56,813 bases of DNA from the NCBI GenBank assembly GCA_025964675.1, contig JAOPYI010000214.1:1-56813 (forward strand). The letters run 5' to 3'. The position numbers and the translations under genes were made by a program. The notes under the pieces were generated by a model. That model saw nothing but the letters and a program-made list of their open reading frames with translations. It did no database searches and was not told where the DNA came from. The DNA is from Sphaerisporangium sp. GTDB lineage: Bacteria; Actinomycetota; Actinomycetes; Streptosporangiales; Streptosporangiaceae. This document shows, in pieces, positions 1 through 9,324 of the stretch (position 1 is its first letter; each line of letters opens with the position of its first letter).

Positions 1-48
1 GGCCACTGCCACGAAGTAGTGCAGCTGGCGAGTCTCCAACGTATCCAT
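1..48 (-). CDS. LysR-family transcriptional regulator, N-terminal fragment
   Basis: Reading the minus strand from an ATG at 48 to the window edge gives 16 residues, MDTLETRQLHYFVAVA. This closely matches the first residues of LysR-family regulators (METRQLRYFVAVAEE type), where the winged helix-turn-helix begins. The gene runs off the left edge, so the rest of the DNA-binding domain and the effector domain are not visible. It diverges from the SDR gene at 115 across a 66-nt gap. Divergent LysR/SDR pairs are common, with the regulator controlling both genes. The identification rests on a short peptide only. Confidence 0.72.
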   Translation of the reverse strand, partial: MDTLETRQLHYFVAVA

Positions 49-55
49 ACCCGTA

Positions 56-78
56 GATCGGCCGCGACCGAACCGATC
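56..78. promoter_or_regulatory. Candidate LysR-type operator between divergent genes
   Basis: GATCGG at 56-61 and CCGATC at 73-78 form a perfect 6-bp inverted repeat with an 11-nt spacer, in the short gap between the LysR fragment and the SDR gene. Arm length, spacing and placement fit a LysR-type recognition site. The assignment is inference. Confidence 0.35.
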
Positions 79-114
79 CTGGTGTCGGGCGCGGTGCGAT
101 GGTGAGCTTCACCC

Positions 115-708
115 ATGACCGACAACCGTACGATCGCCCTGGTCACCGGTGCGAACAAAGGCATCGGCTTCGAGGCCGCGCGGCAACTCGCCGACCTGGG
201 GATGACCGTGCTGCTCGCCGCCAGGGATCAGCGGCGCTGCGACGAGGCGGCTGTCGTCCTGCGAGCCGCTGACCTCGACGTGCATCCGATCATCCTTGAC
301 GTCACCGATCCGGCCACCATCCGCGCGGCGGCCGAGCAGGTGGCCGAGCGGACCGGCCGCCTGGACGTGCTCGTGAACAACACCGGGATCTCCGGCGGCG
401 CCCTCCACCCGCCCAGTGCCGCCGACCTGGAGATCGTCCGGGAGGTGTTCGACACCAACGTCTTCGGCGTCCTCCGGGTGATCAATGCCATGCTGCCTCT
501 GCTGAAACGTTCGCCTGCGGGTCACATCGTCAACGTCTCCAGCGGGGTGGGGTCGATGGGCGACATGACCGATCCGGACCACTACATGGGGCTCACCATC
601 ACTCGTACCGCAGCCGAAGGCGCCGCGATCGTGGTGCGGCTGGCCACCCTGGGCCCTGACGGGCCCACCGGCGGCTTCTTCGACGACAACGGCCCCGTCC
701 GATGGTGA
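115..708 (+). CDS. SDR-family NAD(P)-dependent oxidoreductase with internal deletion
   Basis: Short-chain dehydrogenase of 197 aa; relatives of this subgroup are usually about 240 aa. The Rossmann motif TGANKGIG is near residue 12, NNTG (normally NNAG) near 87 and VNVSSGVG near 142. The characteristic family C-terminus (EGAAIVVRLATLGPDG, then GGFFDD) is also intact. The segment between HYMGL (about residue 159) and the C-terminus, which should hold the catalytic Tyr-x3-Lys and the helix after it, is missing: about 45 residues lost in frame. The reading frame is open but the enzyme should be inactive. The start ATG follows a GGTGAG ribosome site. It is probably regulated by the divergent LysR gene. 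Confidence 0.8.
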   Translation: MTDNRTIALVTGANKGIGFEAARQLADLGMTVLLAARDQRRCDEAAVVLRAADLDVHPIILDVTDPATIRAAAEQVAERTGRLDVLVNNTGISGGALHPPSAADLEIVREVFDTNVFGVLRVINAMLPLLKRSPAGHIVNVSSGVGSMGDMTDPDHYMGLTITRTAAEGAAIVVRLATLGPDGPTGGFFDDNGPVRW

Positions 709-805
709 CCGTCAAGATCAGGGAAGGGCGTCGCGGGTATGAGTGACGAGATCGAGGTACTCCTCACGGCCCAGTTGCGCACCGGTCGTGCGACGGACTT
801 CGGGA

Positions 806-2182
806 TCAGCACTCGATGACGTTGACCGCCAGGCCGCCGCGGCTGGTCTCCTTGTACTTGTCGAGCATGTCGCGGCCGGTGTCGCGCATGGTCTTGATGG
901 CCTTGTCCAGGGCGACGAAGTGACGCCCGTCGCCGCGAAGGGCGATGCGGGCCGCCGCGATGGCCTTGATCGAGGCGACCGCGTTGCGTTCGATGCACGG
1001 GATCTGCACCAGGCCGCCGATCGGGTCGCACGTCAGGCCGAGGTTGTGCTCGATGCCGATCTCGGCGGCGTTCTCGACTTGCTCGGGCGTGCCGCCGAGG
1101 ACCTCGGTGAGGCCGGCGGCGGCCATGGAGCAGGCCGAGCCGACCTCGCCCTGGCAGCCGACCTCGGCCCCGGAGATCGAGGCGTTCTCCTTGAAGAGCA
1201 CGCCGATCGCCCCGGCCGTGAGCAGGAAGCGAATGACACCTTCGTCGTCGGACTGCGGGGTGAACCGGTGGTAGTACGTCAGCACCGCCGGGACGATGCC
1301 GGCGGCGCCGTTGGTGGGCGCGGTCACGATGCGGCCGCCCGCGGCGTTCTCCTCGTTCACGGCGAGGGCGAACAGCGTGACCCAGTCCATGGTCTGGAGA
1401 GGGTCCTTCTCCGGAGACTCGCTCTGCAGGCGCCTGTGGAGCTGGTTGGCCCGCCGCTTGACCTTGAGGCCGCCCGGGAGCACGCCCTCCTTGGCGGTGC
1501 CCCGTCGCACGCACTCGCACATCACCTGCCAGAGCTTGAGCAGCTCCGCCCGGATCTCCGCCTCCGTGCGGCCGAAGGCCTGCTCATTCTCGAGCATCAG
1601 CCCGGAGATCGACAGCCCGGTGTCGGCGCAGTGCCGGAGAAGCTCGGCCGCCGTGGTGAACGGGTGCGGGAGCTCGGTGTCGTCCACCTTGATCCGGTCG
1701 GCTCCGGTGGCGTTCTCGTCCACGACGAACCCCCCGCCCACGGAGTAGTAGACCTTCTCCCGGACGGGCAGGCCTTCAGGGGAGAAAGCGGTGAAGCGCA
1801 TGCCGTTGGGGTGGTGCGGGAGCGAGATCTTGCGCTCGAAGATCAGGTCCTCGCCGATGACGAAGGGGATCTCGCGCGTGCCGTACAGGTTCACGGTGCC
1901 GGACGCGCGCATCTCCGCGACCCGGTCGTCGACGGTGTCGACGTCCACCAGCTCGGGCTTCTCGCCCGACAGCCCGAGCAGGACGGCCTTGTCACTGCCG
2001 TGGCCCTTGCCGGTCAGGCCGAGCGAGCCGTAGAGGATGACCTCCACCCGGGCCGTCTTATCCAGTAGCCCGTCGCCGTCGAGCCCCCGGGCGAACCTGT
2101 GCGCCGCCGCCATGGGTCCGCCCGTGTGCGAGCTCGACGGCCCGATGCCTATCTTGAACAGATCGAAGACGCTGATCGCCAT
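806..2182 (-). CDS. sdaA: L-serine dehydratase (L-serine ammonia-lyase), iron-sulfur type
   Basis: Deaminates L-serine to pyruvate and ammonia using a [4Fe-4S] cluster. The ATG at 2182 ([20 protein letters not shown]) gives 458 aa with the N-terminal beta domain followed by the alpha domain. Candidate cluster ligands fall at Cys343 (CQGEVG), Cys385 (CDPIGG) and Cys396 (IPCIER), and the protein ends in Cys458. As I recall, these are the same numbers as in the Legionella enzyme, whose C-terminal Cys caps the cluster in the resting state. A longer upstream open frame has no family support. It lies downstream of gcvT-gcvH, so glycine and serine catabolism are linked here. Confidence 0.95.
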   Translation of the reverse strand: MAISVFDLFKIGIGPSSSHTGGPMAAAHRFARGLDGDGLLDKTARVEVILYGSLGLTGKGHGSDKAVLLGLSGEKPELVDVDTVDDRVAEMRASGTVNLYGTREIPFVIGEDLIFERKISLPHHPNGMRFTAFSPEGLPVREKVYYSVGGGFVVDENATGADRIKVDDTELPHPFTTAAELLRHCADTGLSISGLMLENEQAFGRTEAEIRAELLKLWQVMCECVRRGTAKEGVLPGGLKVKRRANQLHRRLQSESPEKDPLQTMDWVTLFALAVNEENAAGGRIVTAPTNGAAGIVPAVLTYYHRFTPQSDDEGVIRFLLTAGAIGVLFKENASISGAEVGCQGEVGSACSMAAAGLTEVLGGTPEQVENAAEIGIEHNLGLTCDPIGGLVQIPCIERNAVASIKAIAAARIALRGDGRHFVALDKAIKTMRDTGRDMLDKYKETSRGGLAVNVIEC

Positions 2183-2215
2183 TGATCTCGGCCCTTCGGA
2201 ACAGGTTGTGCGGGG

Positions 2216-2244
2216 CCCCGGCGAGCGCGGGTGGCTCGCCGGGG
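2216..2244 (-). terminator. Strong hairpin between gcvH and sdaA
   Basis: An 11-bp perfect stem (CCCCGGCGAGC at 2216-2226, GCTCGCCGGGG at 2234-2244) with a 7-nt loop lies in the 192-nt gap between the gcvH stop and the sdaA start. There is no U-tract in either direction. It could be a GC-type terminator of the gcv transcript or an attenuating or processing structure ahead of sdaA. Confidence 0.55.
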
Positions 2245-2374
2245 TTCTGGTCAGCCCGTACGGTCCGGGACCGCCGGCCTCGGCCGAGGTGGCGGGCCGG
2301 ACCATCAGGTCATGACCAGGGCGGTGGTGCGCTCGTGGCGGACGGCCGGGATGGCCGGGTGAGGAGGTGGGGCG

Positions 2375-2760
2375 TCAGGACTCGGCCGAGGTGACGGTGA
2401 TGTACTCCTCGGGGGTGAGCAGCTCTTCGGGGGTGCCCTCGATCCGTACACGGAAAAGCCAGCCCTCGCCGTACGGGTCGGAGTTGACCAGTGAGGGGTC
2501 GTCCACGACGGTCTGGTTGACCTCCACGACCTCGCCGGCGACCGGCGCGAAAATGTCGCTCACCGACTTGGTGGACTCGACCTCGCCGATGGCGTCCCCG
2601 GATTCGATGGTCGCCCCCGTCTCCGGCAGTTGGACGTACACCACGTCACCCAGCGCCTCGGCGGCGTACGCCGTGATGCCCACGGTCACGGTGAGGCCGT
2701 CGTCGAGACCGGCCACCCACTCGTGCTCCTTGGTGTAGCTGAGCTCCTGGGGAATGCTGC

Positions 2761-2764
<4 letters not shown>
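2375..2764 (-). CDS. gcvH: Glycine cleavage system H protein
   Basis: Lipoyl carrier of the glycine cleavage complex, 129 aa, normal length. It shuttles the aminomethyl group between GcvP, GcvT and the Lpd protein. The lipoylation lysine is Lys66 in ESTKSVSD, inside the usual hammerhead fold ([11 protein letters not shown] before it, [11 protein letters not shown] after it). The GTG start overlaps the gcvT stop by 4 nt (GTGA), and GGAGGAGC lies just upstream, so gcvT and gcvH are translationally coupled. GcvP is not in this window. It shares riboswitch control with gcvT. Confidence 0.97.
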
Positions 2765-3852
<1,088 letters not shown>

Positions 3853-3889
3853 GATGCGCACCTCAGACAGGATTGGATGAGTGCATCCT

Positions 3890-4078
3890 CCCCCTCTGTC
3901 ATCGGTGCCTGAGAGTTTCGCCCGGGTTTTACCGGACTTTCACCTTCGGCGAGGCCCTATGGAGAAGGCCTGCTTTCCAGAGATCACCTGGCCCGCGCGG
4001 TCCTTTGCCTTGTGAGGTTCGCGGGGAGGACTTGCTCCTTCAGGGGTCCTGGCCGGATGCCAGGACGCTCTCCCGCAC
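3890..4078 (-). promoter_or_regulatory. Tandem glycine riboswitch upstream of gcvT
   Basis: On the minus strand two consecutive glycine-aptamer signatures are visible. The 5' aptamer (about 3984-4078) has GCGGGAGAG, then CTGAAGGAGCAAG, then AAGGCAAAGGACCG. The 3' aptamer (about 3890-3985) has CTCTGGAAAGC, then GCCGAAGGTGAAAG, then AAACTCTCAGGCACC and GACAGAGGGG. This two-aptamer order with a short linker is classic for gcv operons, where glycine binding turns expression on. The leader ends about 40 nt before the gcvT ATG. Its 5' end is only about 26 nt from the stop codon of the preceding gene, so its promoter must lie partly inside that gene. Confidence 0.94.
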
Positions 4079-4103
4079 GGGATCATCGGTGTTCTCGCAC
4101 ACC

Positions 4104-4811
4104 CTACCAATGCCTGCCGGTCGTCGCGGCGACGACCAGCGCGTCGAATAGATGACCCTCCTGGCCCGCCTCGGGATGCCACTGGACGGCCAGCGCGAAG
4201 GGGTGCCCGGCCAGCTCCACGGCCTCGACGGTGCCGTCCTCCGAGGTCGCGGACACCGTGAGCCCGTCGCCGAGGCGGTCGGTCGCCTGGTGGTGGTAGT
4301 GGGCGGCCTCCGCCTTCTCGGTTCCCAGCACTCCGGCGAGCCTGCTGCCCGGCGCCGGCCGTACGGGCAGGTGGCCGAACTCGCCCGGGGCGGGGGAGTG
4401 GCCTCCGTGGCCTACCACGTCGGGCAGGTGCTGGTGCAGGCTGCCGCCGAGGGAGACGTTCAGCACCTGGAGCCCTCGGCAGATTCCGAGGAACGGCAGC
4501 TCGGCATCCAGAGCAGCCCCGACCATCTCAAACTCCGCGTCATCACGAAATTTCCGGACGTATCCGGTTTTCTCGTGCGGTTGCTTCCCGTATCTGTCCG
4601 GATCGACGTCGCCGCCGCCCGCGACGATCAGGCCGTCCAGCCGCTCGACCAGCGAGGCCGGGTCGCCCGCAGGGGGCAGGATGACCGGCTGGCCCCCTGC
4701 CCTGACGACGTGCTCGACGTAGTTGTACGGCAGCAGCGCGGCCGGCATCCGCCACACGGTGAAGGCGGCGGGCTCGACGTAGCAGGTGATGCCGATCACG
4801 GGTCGCGGCAT
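4104..4811 (-). CDS. PuuD-like gamma-glutamyl hydrolase (class I glutamine amidotransferase fold)
   Basis: A 235-aa peptidase C26 family protein. The nucleophile is Cys111 in FLGICRGLQ and the other catalytic pair is His212 and Glu214 in WHPEA. It has the typical VIGITCYVEPA start and VAGGGDVDP loop. Family members hydrolyse gamma-glutamyl amides, such as gamma-glutamyl-GABA in the Puu polyamine pathway. The ATG is 2 nt from the stop of the SDR gene upstream, placing it as the last gene of the glnA3-like/aldehyde dehydrogenase/SDR operon. The context strongly supports release of the gamma-glutamyl group after polyamine oxidation. The exact substrate is inferred. Confidence 0.88.
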   Translation of the reverse strand: MPRPVIGITCYVEPAAFTVWRMPAALLPYNYVEHVVRAGGQPVILPPAGDPASLVERLDGLIVAGGGDVDPDRYGKQPHEKTGYVRKFRDDAEFEMVGAALDAELPFLGICRGLQVLNVSLGGSLHQHLPDVVGHGGHSPAPGEFGHLPVRPAPGSRLAGVLGTEKAEAAHYHHQATDRLGDGLTVSATSEDGTVEAVELAGHPFALAVQWHPEAGQEGHLFDALVVAATTGRHW

Positions 4812-4813
4812 CG

Positions 4814-5578
4814 CTACACCGGGGTCACGTAGGCGCCTGAGATGCCGCCGTCCACCAGGAACTCCGCGCCGGTGATGAAGCTCGCGTCGTCCGAGGCGAG
4901 GAACGCGACGGCGGCGGCGATCTCGGAGGCCTCGGCGAACCTGCCCACCGGGATGTGGACCAGGCGCCGCTGGGCGCGCTCGGGGTCCTTCGCGAACAGC
5001 TCCTGGAGCAGCGGGGTGTTGACCGGCCCCGGGCACAGCGCGTTGACCCGGATGCCCTCGCGCGCGAACTGGACGCCCAGCTCGCGTGACATGGCGAGCA
5101 CGCCGCCCTTGGAGGCGGTGTAGGAGATCTGGGACGTCGCCGAGCCCATCACCGCCACGAAGGACGCGGTGTTGATGATGGACCCCTTGCCCTGCCGCCG
5201 CATGTACGGGATGGCGTGCTTGCAGCAGAGGTACACGCTGGTCAGGTTGACGTCCTGAACACGTCGCCAGGCGTCGATGCCCGTGGTGAGGATCGAGTCG
5301 TCGTCCGGGGGCGAGATGCCCGCGTTGTTGAAGGCGATGTCCACGCTGCCGTAGGCCTCGAACGCCGCCTCGAACATCCGGCTGACGTCTTCCTCACTGG
5401 TGACGTCGGCCCGGACGAACATGCCCCCGACCTCGTCCGCCAGCTTGGTGCCGCCCTCCTCGTCCAGGTCGGCGCAGACCACCCTCGCGCCTTCCTCGGC
5501 GAAGCGGCGAGCCGTGGCGAGGCCGATGCCGCCCGCCGCCCCCGTGATGACGGCGACGCGGTCCCGCAGACGTTGCAT
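4814..5578 (-). CDS. SDR-family oxidoreductase (FabG-like) in polyamine operon
   Basis: Classical short-chain dehydrogenase, 254 aa and full length. It has TGAAGGIG near residue 12, NNAG near 90, the catalytic Tyr153-x3-Lys157 (SYTASKGG), and the C-terminal TGAEFLVDGG motif. It may oxidise or reduce an intermediate of gamma-glutamylated polyamine breakdown, but FabG-like SDRs cannot be assigned a substrate from sequence. It sits between the aldehyde dehydrogenase (53-nt gap) and the PuuD-like gene (2-nt gap). Neighbours of GlnA3-type synthetases in other actinomycetes often include such an SDR. Confidence 0.88.
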   Translation of the reverse strand: MQRLRDRVAVITGAAGGIGLATARRFAEEGARVVCADLDEEGGTKLADEVGGMFVRADVTSEEDVSRMFEAAFEAYGSVDIAFNNAGISPPDDDSILTTGIDAWRRVQDVNLTSVYLCCKHAIPYMRRQGKGSIINTASFVAVMGSATSQISYTASKGGVLAMSRELGVQFAREGIRVNALCPGPVNTPLLQELFAKDPERAQRRLVHIPVGRFAEASEIAAAVAFLASDDASFITGAEFLVDGGISGAYVTPV

Positions 5579-5631
5579 GGTGACGAACTCCTTGGTGCTC
5601 GGATCGATGATGGTTCGGTTGGCTTTGTGGC

Positions 5632-6975
5632 TCAGTGGGCGATGAAGATGTTCTTGGTCTCGGTGAAAGCGGCCAGCGCGTCCGGCCCGAGCTCCCGGCC
5701 GAGGCCTGACTGCTTGAATCCCCCGAAGGGCGTCCAGTACCTCACCGACGAGTGGGAGTTGACCGAGAGGTTGCCCGCCTCGACCGCACGGGCCACCCGG
5801 AGGGCCCGTCCCACGTCCCGGGTCCAGATAGACCCCGAAAGCCCATATTTCGTGTTATTGGCGATTCGTACGGCTTCTGCCTCGTCCTCGAACGGGACCA
5901 CGCTCACGACAGGCCCGAAGATCTCGTCCGTGAACGCGCGGTCGTCCAGCGAGTCGTGGGTCAGCACGGTCGGCGGGAACCAGAAGCCCCTGCCGGACGG
6001 GCATGACCCCTGGAAGCGCGGCGTGCCGGTGACGAACGACGCCACCCGCTCCAGGTGCTCGGCGCTGATCAGCGGCCCCATGTCCGTGCCCGGGTCGAGC
6101 GGGTCGCCCACGGTCAGACCCCCGACGGCCGCGCCGAGCCGGTCGAGGAACTCGTCGTACACCGTCCGCTCGACCAGAATGCGGGAGCGCGCGCAGCAGT
6201 CCTGCCCGCTGTTGTCGAAGACCGCCGAGGGGGCGGTCGCGGCGGCCTGTTCCAGGTCGGCGTCCGCGAAGATGACGTTGGCACTCTTGCCGCCGAGTTC
6301 CAGCGTGACCCGCTTGACGTTCTCCGCGGCCCTGGCGGCGATCAGCTTCCCGACCTCGGTGGACCCCGTGAACACGATCTTGTTGACGCCCGGGTGCTCC
6401 ACGAGCCGTGCTCCCGCGACCTCCCCTGCTCCAGGCAGCACCTGGAGCACCCCCTCGGGGAGGCCGGCTTCGAGGGCCAGCTCGGCCAGCCTCAAAGCCG
6501 TCAGCGGGGTCCATTCGGCGGGCTTCACGATAACGGTGTTGCCCGCCGCGAGGGCCGGAGCGGCCCCCCACGTCATGATCACCATGGGGAAGTTCCACGG
6601 CACGATCACCCCGACGACGCCGAGCGGCTCGGCGAACGTGATGTCCACCCCGCCCGCCACCGGGATCTGCTTGCCGTGGTTGCGCTCCGGCGCTCCCGCG
6701 TAGAAGTGCAGCACGTCTCGGACGTTGCCCGCCTCCCAGCGGGCGTTGCCGATCGGGTGCCCGGCGTTGGCGAGCTCGAGCCCGGCCAGCTCGTCGCCGT
6801 GCCGGTCGACGAGGTCGGCGAAGCGCCGGAGCAGCCGGGCGCGGTCGCCCGGCGAGATCTCGCGCCACGCCGGGAACGCCTTCCTCGCGCGCTCCACGGC
6901 GCGGTCGGTCTCGCCCAGGTCGGCGAGCTCGACGTCGGCGAGCACGTCCTCGGTGGCAGGGTTTATGATCTTCAT
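5632..6975 (-). CDS. NAD(P)-dependent aldehyde dehydrogenase (gamma-glutamyl-aminoaldehyde type)
   Basis: Aldehyde dehydrogenase superfamily, 447 aa. It shows APWNFP-type cofactor loop (VPWNFPMVIM), the general base in LELGGKSAN, the nucleophile in NSGQDCCA (Cys260), and EIFGPVVSV and PFGGFKQSGLGRE near the end. The ATG at 6975 begins one base after the TGA of the glutamine-synthetase-like gene, so the two are translationally coupled. A longer open frame upstream overlaps that gene and is not real. In context it probably oxidises gamma-glutamyl-aminobutyraldehyde or a related aldehyde to the acid. Length is slightly below the usual 470-480 aa because of a short N-terminus. Confidence 0.9.
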   Translation of the reverse strand: MKIINPATEDVLADVELADLGETDRAVERARKAFPAWREISPGDRARLLRRFADLVDRHGDELAGLELANAGHPIGNARWEAGNVRDVLHFYAGAPERNHGKQIPVAGGVDITFAEPLGVVGVIVPWNFPMVIMTWGAAPALAAGNTVIVKPAEWTPLTALRLAELALEAGLPEGVLQVLPGAGEVAGARLVEHPGVNKIVFTGSTEVGKLIAARAAENVKRVTLELGGKSANVIFADADLEQAAATAPSAVFDNSGQDCCARSRILVERTVYDEFLDRLGAAVGGLTVGDPLDPGTDMGPLISAEHLERVASFVTGTPRFQGSCPSGRGFWFPPTVLTHDSLDDRAFTDEIFGPVVSVVPFEDEAEAVRIANNTKYGLSGSIWTRDVGRALRVARAVEAGNLSVNSHSSVRYWTPFGGFKQSGLGRELGPDALAAFTETKNIFIAH

Positions 6976-6976
6976 T

Positions 6977-8323
6977 TCACATCCGCTCGAATCCCCGGAA
7001 AAGCTCCCAGTCCGTGACGGCCGCGTCGAAGGCGGCCAGCTCGACCCGGGCGTTGTTCGCGTAGTGCTCGACGACCTGCTCGCCGAGCGCGGCCCTGGCG
7101 ATCTTGGAAGCCTCCCACAGGGCGAGCGCGTCACCCAGCGTGCTGGGCACGGTCTCGGCGCCCGCTGTGTAGGCGTTGCCGCCGTACGCGTCCTCCAGCG
7201 GCAGCTCGTTCTCGATGCCGTGCAGCCCGGCCGCGACCAGCGCGGACACCGCGAGGTAGGGGTTGACGTCGCCGCCCGGCACGCGGTTCTCGATGCGCAG
7301 CGAGGGACCGTGCCCGACCAGGCGCAGGGAGCAGGTGCGGTTGTCCACACCCCACTTGACCGCCGTCGGGGCGAAGCTGCCCGGGACGTACCTCTTGTAC
7401 GAGTTGATGTTCGGCGCGTAGAGCAGCGTGAGCTCGCGCATGGCGGCGAGCTGGCCCGCGATGAAGTGCTCTCCGAGCTTGGACAGCCCGTGCTCGCCGT
7501 CTCCGGCCATGACCGGCTCCCCCTCGACCGTACGCAGGGAGATGTGGATGTGGCAGGAGTTGCCCTCGCGCTGGTTCGGCTTGGCCATGAAGGTGATCGA
7601 CATGCCCTCCTGGGCGGCGATCTCCTTGGCCCCGTTCTTGTAGATCGAGTGGTTGTCGCAGGTGGAGAGCGCCTCGGTGAAGCGGAAAGCGATCTCGTGC
7701 TGCCCGAGGTTGCACTCGCCCTTTACCGATTCGACGTACATGCCCGCGCCCTCCATGCCGAGCCTGATCCGGCGCAGCAGGGGCTCGACGCGGGCGCCGC
7801 CCAGCAGGGAGTAGTCGACGTTGTACTGGTTGGCGGGGGTGAGGTCGCGGTAGGCCTTGGACCAGGCGCTCTCGTAGCTGTCGTTGTAGACGACGAACTC
7901 CAGCTCGGTCCCGACGTACGCCGCCCATCCGCGCTCGGCCAGCCGCGCGAGCTGCCCGCGAAGGATCTGGCGCGGGGAGGCGGTGACGTCGGTGCCGTCC
8001 TCCCAGACGAGGTCGGCCATCAGCATGACCGTGCCCTCCTGCCAGGGCACCCGGCGCAAGGTGGACAGGTCCGGCTTCATCACGAAGTCGCCGTAGCCGC
8101 GCTCCCAGGACGACATGCTGTAACCGTCGACGGTGTTCATGTCGATGTCCACGGCGAGGAGGTAGTTGCATCCCTCGGCGGCGTGTTCCAGCACCTCCTC
8201 GAGGAAGTACCGCGCGGACAGTCGCTTGCCCTGGAGGCGTCCCTGCATGTCGACGACGGCCAGAAGCACGCTGTCCACCCGCCCGGCGGACACCTCGTCA
8301 CGCAGTTGGTCGACGGTGAGCAC
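6977..8323 (-). CDS. glnA3: Gamma-glutamylpolyamine synthetase (GlnA3-type glutamine synthetase homologue)
   Basis: Glutamine synthetase superfamily, 448 aa from a GTG at 8323 preceded by AAGGGAG. ATP/metal-site motifs are present: GTELEF near residue 138, NQREGNSCHIHIS, SYKRYVPGSFAP, and NRVPGGDVNPYLA. It lacks the adenylylation-site signature of true GlnA, and the N-terminal sequence (VDMQGRLQGKRL) is typical of the PuuA/GlnA3 branch. That branch ligates glutamate to putrescine and other polyamines in ATP-dependent fashion. It is the first gene of an operon with aldehyde dehydrogenase, SDR and PuuD-like hydrolase, which matches a complete polyamine-use route. A divergent FadR-like gene probably regulates it. 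Confidence 0.9.
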   Translation of the reverse strand: MLTVDQLRDEVSAGRVDSVLLAVVDMQGRLQGKRLSARYFLEEVLEHAAEGCNYLLAVDIDMNTVDGYSMSSWERGYGDFVMKPDLSTLRRVPWQEGTVMLMADLVWEDGTDVTASPRQILRGQLARLAERGWAAYVGTELEFVVYNDSYESAWSKAYRDLTPANQYNVDYSLLGGARVEPLLRRIRLGMEGAGMYVESVKGECNLGQHEIAFRFTEALSTCDNHSIYKNGAKEIAAQEGMSITFMAKPNQREGNSCHIHISLRTVEGEPVMAGDGEHGLSKLGEHFIAGQLAAMRELTLLYAPNINSYKRYVPGSFAPTAVKWGVDNRTCSLRLVGHGPSLRIENRVPGGDVNPYLAVSALVAAGLHGIENELPLEDAYGGNAYTAGAETVPSTLGDALALWEASKIARAALGEQVVEHYANNARVELAAFDAAVTDWELFRGFERM

Positions 8324-8344
8324 GGCGCTCCCTTCCGGCAAAAG

Positions 8345-8358
8345 TCTGGAATCAGACC
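8345..8358. promoter_or_regulatory. Inverted repeat in the glnA3-like leader
   Basis: GTCTG-GAAT-CAGAC is a perfect 5-bp inverted repeat 22 nt upstream of the glnA3-like start and inside the gap to the divergent FadR/GntR gene. It is a candidate operator; no experimental basis. Confidence 0.35.
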
Positions 8359-8421
8359 ATTGGAGGCATGCAAGCACCAGGGGCGGTCCCCCGTCAACGG
8401 TTCCCGAGCCTCAAGCCGTCA

Positions 8422-8443
8422 AATGGACTAATCTCGAACCATT
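8422..8443. promoter_or_regulatory. Second inverted repeat, proximal to the FadR/GntR gene
   Basis: AATGG at 8422-8426 and CCATT at 8439-8443 form an inverted repeat with a 12-nt spacer, just upstream of the regulator's start. A lone CCATT half also occurs at 8358-8362 next to the first repeat. It is a candidate autoregulatory site. Confidence 0.35.
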
Positions 8444-8467
8444 GAAACCGGTATTAGGGGGGAAGTG

Positions 8468-9190
8468 ATGGGCGAGCCCCAGCTCGTCACGCTCCTCCGG
8501 CCCGTCAGGGCGGGCAACGCCTTCGAGGAGACGGTGGAGCGGCTGCTCCAGGCGATCAAGCTCGGCGTGGTCGCGCCCGGCGAGAAACTCCCCGCGGAGC
8601 GGGAGCTCTCCGTCCAGCTCGGCATCAGCCGGGTCACGCTCCGGGAGGCGATCCGTGCCCTCCAGGACGCCGGCTATCTCGACGTACGGCGCGGGCGCTA
8701 CGGCGGAGCGTTCGTCGTCTACGAGCCTCCACCGCCAAGGCAGGGCGACCTGCGCAGGGCGGTCAACGAGATGGGCCCCTCCGAGCTGGCCGACGCGCTG
8801 ACCTTCCGCATGGCGATCGAGTGCGGGGCCGCCCAGGTCCTCGCGGCCATGGACCTCACCGAGGAGCAGCGCTCGACCCTGGAGCGCCGCCTCGCGGACG
8901 TCAACGACGCCGCGCCCGCCGACTACCGGCGCCTCGACACGGCCTTCCACCTGTCCATCGCCGAGCTGACCGGGTCGGGGCTGCTGGCCGCCGCCAGCGC
9001 GGACGCACGGCTGCGGGTGACCGACCTGCTCAACGCCATCCCGGTGCTCGGCCCCAACATCGCCCACGCCGCCACACAGCACGCCGCGATGGTGGCAGCC
9101 ATCCTCGCCGGCGACCCGGAGGCCGCGAGGAAGGCCGTCGCGGAGCACCTGGAGGGGACGGCCGCGCTCCTGCGAGGCTTCCTGGCCTGA
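8468..9190 (+). CDS. FadR-subfamily GntR transcriptional regulator
   Basis: The 240-aa protein has an N-terminal winged helix (LGVVAPGEKLPAERELSVQLGISRVTLREAIRAL-type, residues about 35-75) and a C-terminal FCD domain of alpha helices with metal-ligand-type residues (DTAFHLSIAELTG). The ATG at 8468 follows GGGGGGAAGTG; a GTG immediately before is an alternative start. It is divergent from the gamma-glutamylpolyamine operon across a 144-nt gap containing two inverted repeats. By analogy with FadR-type polyamine regulators in Streptomyces it likely controls that operon in response to a polyamine or gamma-glutamyl intermediate. The ligand is inferred. Confidence 0.9.
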   Translation: MGEPQLVTLLRPVRAGNAFEETVERLLQAIKLGVVAPGEKLPAERELSVQLGISRVTLREAIRALQDAGYLDVRRGRYGGAFVVYEPPPPRQGDLRRAVNEMGPSELADALTFRMAIECGAAQVLAAMDLTEEQRSTLERRLADVNDAAPADYRRLDTAFHLSIAELTGSGLLAAASADARLRVTDLLNAIPVLGPNIAHAATQHAAMVAAILAGDPEAARKAVAEHLEGTAALLRGFLA

Positions 9191-9324
9191 AACGGCCTCG
9201 CCGTGCAGCGCCCCTACCTGCCCCTGAACCCCCCTGGCCCGGCGACTCCCCTCCACCGCCCGGGGGTCACCCTCTCTCGGGCGGGGGATCACTCCCAGCG
9301 GGACCGTAGCATCGGTACTGGGGG

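Noticed and set aside
582-1520. Long frames antisense to or out of frame with sdaA, ffh, cvnA and other genes
   Set aside because: They are high-GC shadow frames, Arg/Ala/Pro/Gly-rich, overlapping well-supported genes.
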